Source: Cymodocea nodosa
Taxonomy: Eukaryota; Streptophyta; Magnoliopsida; Alismatales; Cymodoceaceae
Length of the DNA stretch: 64,000 bases
Assembly (NCBI GenBank): GCA_036874045.1
Contig: JAZBRI010000011.1
Span: 10,794,501 to 10,858,500, forward strand
Direction of reading: 5' to 3'
The notes beneath the pieces are model-generated. The model was not told the origin of the DNA and did no database searches. It saw nothing but the letters and a program-made list of their open reading frames with translations. Below are positions 58,901-64,000 of the stretch, one piece after another. Made by a program: the position numbers and the translations under genes. Position 1 is the stretch's first letter. Each line of letters starts with the position of its first letter.

Positions 58901-61900
58901 GTTGCCCGAGCATATGCTTGCCTCTCCCTTGGTTTCTATATTTCTTTTAACACTTATTTGGTCGGTGATTGGTTTTCCACAATGAAGGCATGAAACTTGC
59001 TTCTTGTTTTCAAATTTTCCTTTATGTAGCTGAGGAGCTTGTCCATGGTCTTGAGCACTCATAGTAGTAGATTCTAAAGGTGGCCTCATCTTTGAAATTC
59101 TCAGTACCTAGAGATGACAATGGCTAAGTTTGGAGTATTATCACCACCTAGAATCTGTCCACAAACCTAAGATAACAATTCTAGAGGAAGGCCAATAAGA
59201 AGGGTTGCAACTTGAATATCATTTTGGTATTGTCTCAATCGCACTGGGTCAATGGTAATAGGCTGAAATTGATCAAGTTCCTCAAACAAGGCCTACAGAG
59301 TCTTAAAATATTTCTATATAGATTTATTAATCATGTGTAGAGAAAATATCTACTCATAGATCTTATAAATCCTAACAATATTATTCTCATGCACATACAT
59401 CTATTGTAAGGTATCCCATATGACTTTTGTAGGTTGAAGCATCATCACACCATGAGTTATTTGACTCTTAATATTGTGTTCCAGCTAGATTACCACAGTT
59501 AAATTATCAATGAACCAATCCTCATAAGAATCATCCTTGATATCAAGAGGAGGTTTGATAAGATATTCAAGTTTCCTCTATAATGCAATAAAGGTCATAA
59601 ATCTTTGTGACCGTATAAAATAATTAGTATCATTGAGTTTCTCTATAGTCCCACTCAATAAGTGAATAGTAGTATCCTCCTTAGTAGTCATCTTGACCCT
59701 TGAATAAGTAGATCTCCATGTGGATAGAAACCAAGGTCTCTACACACACTCAGAATTGTCATCAATTTTTTTTTTTTAGTTCAAATACTAAGGTCTCTTC
59801 ATCCTTTCTTCTTTATCAACGGACGACCCAACAATTTTTCCCTTGTTTGGCTAAGCACCACTACAAACAAATGACTACTCCCCTTAACGCAAGCTTCTCC
59901 AACACAAGCTTCCTACACTACACTCAACCCGTCACTACTTAACTAGTTGCAACACCACCAACAACGGAGGCGTATGCATGATGCTCTCACCAAATACTAC
60001 TACCATTGTTGTTGGAGACACATTTTCTCATGCATGTGTCACCAAAATCCATACACAATTGAATGTGCACTTAGATCAGCACATGGCCCTTGTGCTCATC
60101 CAAAACATCATGTCTTCACAGACCCATCCTCATGTGACTTAAGTCGAGAGAGAGAGATCGACGGGTTCAGTAGCCATTGTCTATGAGAGATCGATGCCAC
60201 CAGAGGACGTCAATACATGGGGAAGGAGAGGGCTTGTTGGAAAGAGAAGAAGGAAGAGTTGGTTGTCTGAGAGGTTGGTGAACTTGGTGGAAAAAGCCTA
60301 GAGAAGAAAACCCTATTGCCATGTGCAAATTAGGAGTTTAGAAAGGAAGTATCTCATATTTCATTTACTTAGAAAGGTATTTATACACAAGATAGGTATA
60401 TACGGATCTGTTTACCTGTACATACACAACTCCACAATTATAAATATGCAAACTGAGATTTAATATAATAATTCATCTTTTCTTGTTTATGTTAAAACAT
60501 AGCTTTGAATTTTTGATGATCTCTGTCATATTCATAAGTGTTAAGAAATGAGTCAAATGAAATTCCAATTCAACTTCCTTTACTTTTTTGAATAGGCACA
60601 AGCATTAGAGTAGTTGGTTAATTGTAAATCAATTTTCCTTGCTTTTCATTCTTTGTCAATTCCTGTTGACTTCATAATTTTATTTATTGACAAACTAAAT
60701 TTAAAAATATAACTGTCTTTAAGAAAAAAACTGAAATATTGTATCTAAATAATGAAATCACGTCACTAACAATAAGTCAATAACTCAATGAATAATGTCC
60801 TGACAACATTTTTCTTATTGGGTATCATGTAGACAAGCGATCTGTTTATGGTCCTTTGTTTTTTCTCTATTTTCCCATTTCCACTATAAAAATAAAAGGT
60901 GCCATTTAAACAACAAAATCAAAATCTTCAACCCACTTTCCCCTTTTTTCAAAAACGTAACACTTGATGAACAAAAAGTTTAAATGGAATTTGAACTACG
61001 ATTTTTCCTTTCTTCTGAAATGTTACTTTAGTTCATGTATGATGTAGTTTGATTATTATAGTGCTTATGCTGATATACAATTTGTTGCTATAAACTGTAC
61101 AGGTATTGAACAACTTGGAGTCGTTTTGCTTACTCAATACTCAGGCTTCTTTTCCTCCTTTGTTCTTTCTTGCATTTGATATGGTTTCTTGATGTATATT
61201 TTTCCTGTTCCCTTTAAGCACTAAGTTATATATGCTCAACTTTCATTTATTTTCACAACAGGCAAAAATTAAGGAGGCCTTACTGGTTGAAAAGCTCAAG
61301 AAGTATGAGGTTCCTAAACTTCAGGGTCCTTTAGTCAAACCAGAAATTCTCACTGGTGAGGAATGCTTTTACATGAAAAAGATGGCCCAGAAAAGGACTA
61401 ATTATGTACCAGTTGGAAGGCGAGGAGTCTTTGGTGGTGTTGTCCTGAACATGCATTTACATTGGAAGAAACATGAAACTGTCAAGGTCATCTGCAAGCC
61501 TTGTAAACCAGGTCAAATCCATCAGTATGCCAGAGAAATTGCAAGGTTAAGTGGAGGAACACCAATACAAGTGATTGGAAATGATACCGTAATATTTTAT
61601 CGTGGAAAGAATTATGTGCAGCCTGAAGTTATGTCACCCATCGACACACTATCCAAGAAAAGGGTGTGTATTTTATAAGCATTAAATTTTCTCCCATGTA
61701 CATTTTTTCTGAGTGTTATTTCTATAATTATTTTTTTTGGTTTACACACGTTTAAGTTGTATGTGGCCAGTCTGGTTTTTAAAGGTTGATGTTTTCTTCT
61801 TCAGGCACTTGAGAAATCAAAGTATGAGCAATCACTTGAGACTGTAAGGCATTTCATCGAAATATCTGAGAAGGAGCTGGAGCTTTACCATCAGCATATT

Positions 61901-62005
61901 GCTCTATATGGTGATCCTAGTTCAAGGAGTACAGAGTCTGGTTTGGCAAACCAGAAGGTTGCCTCTGAATCTGTTGGCACATCATCACAACTTGAAGAGA
62001 TTTGA
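49906..62005 (+). CDS. Single-CRM-domain RNA-binding protein, organelle-targeted (At3g25440-like)
   Basis: Exons are 49906-50349 (donor AAG|GTGTGC), 61262-61663 (acceptor CACAACAG, donor AGG|GTGTGT) and 61805-62005 (acceptor TTCTTCAG), all phase 0, giving 348 residues. Residues 1-45 (MASSRLLSAFHRLRSSSFAP ...) look like a mitochondrial or plastid presequence. Residues 85-148 are very basic (KKRLKMKRMREKKKRR). The CRM (CRS1/YhbY) domain covers about 168-265, with VPVGRRGVFGGVVLNMHLHW then KKHETVKVIC, and IQVIGNDTVIFYRGKNY. It is followed by a helical tail KSKYEQSLETVRHFI. CRM proteins bind organelle introns or rRNA precursors in splicing and ribosome assembly. Met at 49906 is preferred over the upstream in-frame ATG (49825) for its targeting sequence. 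The frame stops at TGA 62003, but another frame stays open to 62198 (see findings). Confidence 0.9.
50560..50900 (-). pseudogene. Ty1/copia reverse transcriptase/RNase H fragment in the CRM intron
   Basis: On the minus strand the text LRFLKGTLDLTCNAFH, stop, VLFVYTDGDWVGDLDDSKSA, SDYVFYLGSSF and SKKQPIVAL is the copia 'YLKGT...DADWAG...KSTSGY.F..G....W.SKKQ..VALS' region. Stops and indels are present and no LTR could be attached. It is distinct from the copia at 52600-60436, which has its own end. Confidence 0.8.
50901..52590. other. CRM intron 1, left part
   Basis: No gene. It contains a 59-60-bp repeat (next entry), and at 52140-52460 a low-complexity stretch of GGTGGT, GATGATG and GACAAT words on the plus strand. 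Intronic sequence runs to the copia duplication at 52595. Confidence 0.45.
51650..51805. repeat. About 59-bp tandem repeat, three copies
   Basis: GATGAAATGGRRCAYCCTATKTTAGARATAA-like text starts at 51653, 51712 and 51772, and the copies share a T-rich second half. Copies are 70-80 percent alike. Confidence 0.75.
52735..53215. repeat. Dispersed GTAAAGTTATR/AACTTTACG repeats in the solo LTR
   Basis: CGTAAAGTTAT-type words on the plus strand and TAACTTTACGGA-type words alternate at least ten times, giving many potential small hairpins. A few more copies occur at 54005-54070. No fixed period. Confidence 0.75.
53469..53580. repeat. 33-bp tandem repeat in the solo LTR
   Basis: GTTGAGTTACAGTTAAGTTC then ACAAAGTAAATCC recurs at 53469, 53502, 53535 and 53568, exactly 33 bp apart. 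Related words (AGTTACTGTTAACTCAATGG) occur in the gypsy-like LTR near 45965, so the motif is shared between LTR families. Confidence 0.88.
56077..57215 (+). mobile_element. Deleted PIF/Harbinger derivative of H2, 1139 bp
   Basis: The left end GGGGGGGTTTGTGCTTTGGG and the right end (reverse complemented AGGTCTGTTTGTGCACATTT) match the termini of H2 in inverse orientation. TAA flanks both sides (56074-56076 and 57216-57218). The first 200 bp match the reverse complement of 23560-23764. The last 280 bp match the reverse complement of 18172-18430. The middle is a GC-rich repeat block (56290-56770). Both genes are missing. It lies within the copia pol. Confidence 0.9.
56290..56770. repeat. About 140-bp GC-rich repeat block in the H2 derivative
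   Basis: GACGATCAACG.TGGCGGTGG begins at 56471 and 56611, and GAGGTGTTGCGGACGG at 56404 and 56544, both 140 bp apart. GGAGTTGTCGTCGGTG-type words occur four times. Open frames in all registers result from the composition and do not indicate genes. Confidence 0.8.
60442..61261. other. CRM intron 1, right part
   Basis: Ordinary AT-rich intron sequence ending in a pyrimidine tract and the CACAACAG acceptor at 61261. Nothing else recognised. Confidence 0.5.
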
Positions 62006-63114
62006 TAATTTCAAATCCATTCCTGAAGAAATCTTGCTGTCTGAGTCAGAAGGTGGACTACCATCAATCAGTGAAGATGTTTCTGAAGAAAACTTTGAAG
62101 AAAGTAGTCATGCTGTTGTTGGTGGCCCATATATGGATTTTTGGACTCCGAAACAGAAGGTTGGAGATAACAATAAAGAGATTGCATGCAAACAATAACC
62201 TCAAGCTACACAAGGTAACCAACCTCTTTTTACACTGTGGTACTTCTTCCATCGACATGATTTAATTCAACAAGTGCTTGATATTCTCGTAGAATGGACA
62301 GGGAACTCTTAATATGGTATTATGTATTCACCAATCCATGTTGTTCATTTATGTTTATATCCTTAATTTCTTCATCAATGATGCAAGTGCAGTGTTGATT
62401 ATCTTGAGCTACAAACTGGTGTGTACTCTATTATGGTTCATTCCCATTAATGCGATATCATGTGTGGAAACCATATAAGAGGACTCTTGTGTTTTGACCA
62501 TTGGTAATGTGATTGTTGCCAGTATGACTATACTTTGTTACAACAATGTAGTTTGGAGTGGGATAGGGGTGCCTACATCCTGTGGTATGTGAGTTTTTGT
62601 TTTTTTGAAAAGAGACAAACAGATAGAATTAAAAACCTTAGCTATGAAACCATAACTGAGGTGATGAAACAAGAGTTTAAAGTAGGTCCAAAAGGAAGAT
62701 AAGTCCCTTACAAGCAAGAAGACATAGGATAGAAGGAAACAAAGCCAGGGTAGGTTCAAAAAGAGTCATAGAGGTGAAGGGGCACAACTAAGCTGATGCT
62801 ATGTGTTTTCTTCTCCCTCGACTTTGTCCCCCTATTGCCTAGACGTAGCAACACTAAGCTTCAAGTTGTTTCCAACAAGGTTACATTCATCGGTGTAATG
62901 AGTGGGAGGTGAGTGTTAACTTAAAGGTAATGGGTCCTTACAGAACTGTTTGTGCTTGGTAACAGGTGTACGAAGATTGTTGACTAGGACTCCAATTCAA
63001 GTCTTCTATGGAATGCTACTAAAAATACTAGTTCTTTTCTACCAAGAGGAGATCCTAGACTTTTGACTTGCACCTTTGCGTGATCAACATTATAAAGGGG
63101 TTATTTTGCTTAGA
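62006..63114. other. 3' part of the CRM gene and spacer
   Basis: Positions 62006-62198 remain open in another frame (see findings). After that, the region has no recognised gene; the 62538-62759 minus frame has no conserved motif. Confidence 0.45.
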
Positions 63115-63319
63115 TGTGTTTCTAGGAAACTTTTCTAATATTGTGAATATATTATTTTATAAATATGCAAGAGGCTAGAAGTAATCATATAAGTTAAATC
63201 CCTAATCCCCTTTTCTCGTTAACTTATTTCACATGAACAAATGATAGTTTACACATATATATAGTAATGGTGGACCACTATAACAAATAAGGTGATCCTA
63301 AGATATATATTATTTTACA
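63115..63319 (-). repeat. 3' LTR of a copia element that leaves the window
   Basis: On the minus strand the purine tract CTTGAGAGGGAG is followed by TGTAAAATAATATAT at 63319, the LTR start. The other end is not certain; TGTGTTTCTAGG on the plus strand near 63115 is one candidate. Confidence 0.5.
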
Positions 63320-64000
63320 CTCCCTCTCAAGTTGGAACATATATATCAAGCATGCCTAACTTGTTACATAAAACATCAAAATTTTCATTCTCGAGACTTT
63401 TGATGAAGACATCTGCAGGTTGATTTGTGGAATAGGTGAAAGGAGTTAAGATGACTTTTTTCAATACATTATTTCTAATAAAATGACAATTACCTTTAAT
63501 ATACTTTGTCCTTTCATGGAAAGTAAGATTGCTAGTAATATAGATCACAACTTGATTATTATAATACATAGGCATAAGAGTTTGAACTTCCACTCTTAAT
63601 TCATGGAGTAAAATTTTTAACTAAATCATCTTTGAAGCAACTTGAGACATAGCCCAATACTCTACCTCTGCATTTGACTTTGACATAACATTCTATTATT
63701 GTGTTATGTTACCAGGTTTCCTCTCAAATAGGTATAGTAGCTTGAGGTGGATTTTTTATCTAGTCTATCTCTTGCATACCTTGCATCTGAGTAGGTTTTT
63801 ACTTGTAAGCGAGCATACTTTTTGTAGAGAAGACCTTTGATAAGAGTTTTCTTTAGGTAAATTAGAACTCTAATAGCTCCTTGTTAATGGACAACTCTTA
63901 GTGCATGCATAAATTGAGTTAAGAAGTTTACTGTAAATGTATATTTCCTTGAGTCTTCAAAAAGTAGAGATGTATCTAGTTTGGTAATAGTCAAATATAT
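63320..64000 (-). pseudogene. Ty1/copia RNase H/reverse transcriptase end, cut by the window edge
   Basis: On the minus strand the frame 63593-63327 reads YYNNQVVIYITSNLTFHERT, KYIKGNCHFIR and PADVFIKSL, the copia RNase H end ('D.QSAI.IA.NPVFHERTKHIEVDCHFVR ... ADIFTK'). From 63620 to 64000, minus, stretches equivalent to SKAEVEYWAMSQVA and ARDRLDKKSTSSYYTYLRGN-like text and the Gln/Phe-rich SQFMHALRVVH-like block follow, with stops. It is related to the element at 841-1796 but in the opposite orientation. Confidence 0.85.

Larger units (their letters stand above)
54500..59700 (-). pseudogene. Copia gag-pol of the intron element, fragmented
   Basis: On the minus strand, from 59700 down: gag text; a degenerate zinc knuckle near 58985 (CLHCGK then ISVKRN); the pre-integrase segment 58464-58279 (LWHLQFGHPFLDKLQ); the integrase core 58107-57823 (VDDYSKVCWVYLLK); a late integrase stretch 57801-57539; reverse transcriptase about 55960-55199 with YVDDILLT and KDMGRPSYFLDIKF; and decayed RNase H at 54900-54520. 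Frames are broken in many places, and the Harbinger derivative at 56077-57215 separates integrase from reverse transcriptase. Confidence 0.85.
52600..60436 (-). mobile_element. Ty1/copia element with short LTRs in the CRM intron, duplication ATTAT
   Basis: The outer ends are TGTGCAAATTAGGAG (52600) and ACAACTCCACA (60436). ATTAT is on both sides (52595-52599 and 60437-60441). The right LTR (60322-60436) is intact at 115 bp. The left one is split by another LTR after 24 bp and resumes at 54392 to about 54495. A purine tract (minus strand CTTGAGGGAGAG) adjoins the left LTR, so the element is read on the minus strand. Removing the 1768 bp (solo LTR) and 1142 bp (Harbinger derivative) gives about 4.9 kb, normal for copia. 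It occupies most of the 10.9-kb intron, antisense to the gene. Confidence 0.93.

Overview
The window is nuclear DNA of a flowering plant. It has spliceosomal introns, plant-type organelle proteins and dense Ty1/copia, gypsy-like, LINE and PIF/Harbinger debris. Host first exons are strongly GC-rich at third codon positions (17155-17628, 40414-41121, 49906-50349), while introns and intergenic DNA are very AT-rich. That contrast suggests a monocot, probably not a grass; this is an inference from base composition only.

Four host genes can be supported. (1) A minus-strand gene of at least six exons (3732-6719) encodes a roughly 565-residue protein with an N-terminal SAP-like helix-loop-helix; its function is not recognised. 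(2) An intronless gene at 17155-17628 encodes the ferredoxin-like subunit of plant mitochondrial complex I (C1-FDX type). (3) An intronless gene at 40414-41121 encodes a four-EF-hand calmodulin-like protein of the CML5 kind with an N-terminal membrane anchor. (4) A three-exon plus-strand gene (49906-62005) encodes a single-CRM-domain organelle RNA-binding protein; its first intron is 10.9 kb because of nested retroelements.

Most of the rest is mobile DNA. Four large PIF/Harbinger elements stand out: H2 (18172-23764, minus), H3 (26932 to about 34525, minus), H1 (34650-39723, plus) and H4 (about 41880-48180, an inverted double). Two internally deleted derivatives occur at 7253-7889 (of H1) and 56077-57215 (of H2). 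H1, H2 and H3 each have a Myb/SANT-like accessory gene and a DDE transposase gene, all broken by stops or frameshifts. H4 has two head-to-head copies of the accessory gene and no transposase. Each large element or its derivative carries a GC-richer tandem or repeat-rich block between one terminus and the accessory gene (145, about 140, 40 and 38 bp units).

The retroelements include a copia of 4.9 kb once its insertions are removed (52600-60436, duplication ATTAT) inside the CRM gene intron. It was itself hit by a 1763-bp solo LTR (52624-54386, duplication GAAAG) and by the H2 derivative, so insertion order can be read. A 1667-bp non-autonomous LTR element without pol lies at 10033-11699 (duplication ATTAT). 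Copia fragments occur at 841-1796, 50560-50900 and 63319-64000. Gypsy-like LTRs sharing one motif lie at 1-665, 29864-32005 and 45751-47701, and a LINE 3' end at 3045-3540.

No tRNA, rRNA, CRISPR or organellar insertion was seen. The most unusual items are the recurrent subterminal tandem arrays of the Harbinger elements, an in-frame TGA at the same transposase position in three divergent copies, and the head-to-head H4 element.
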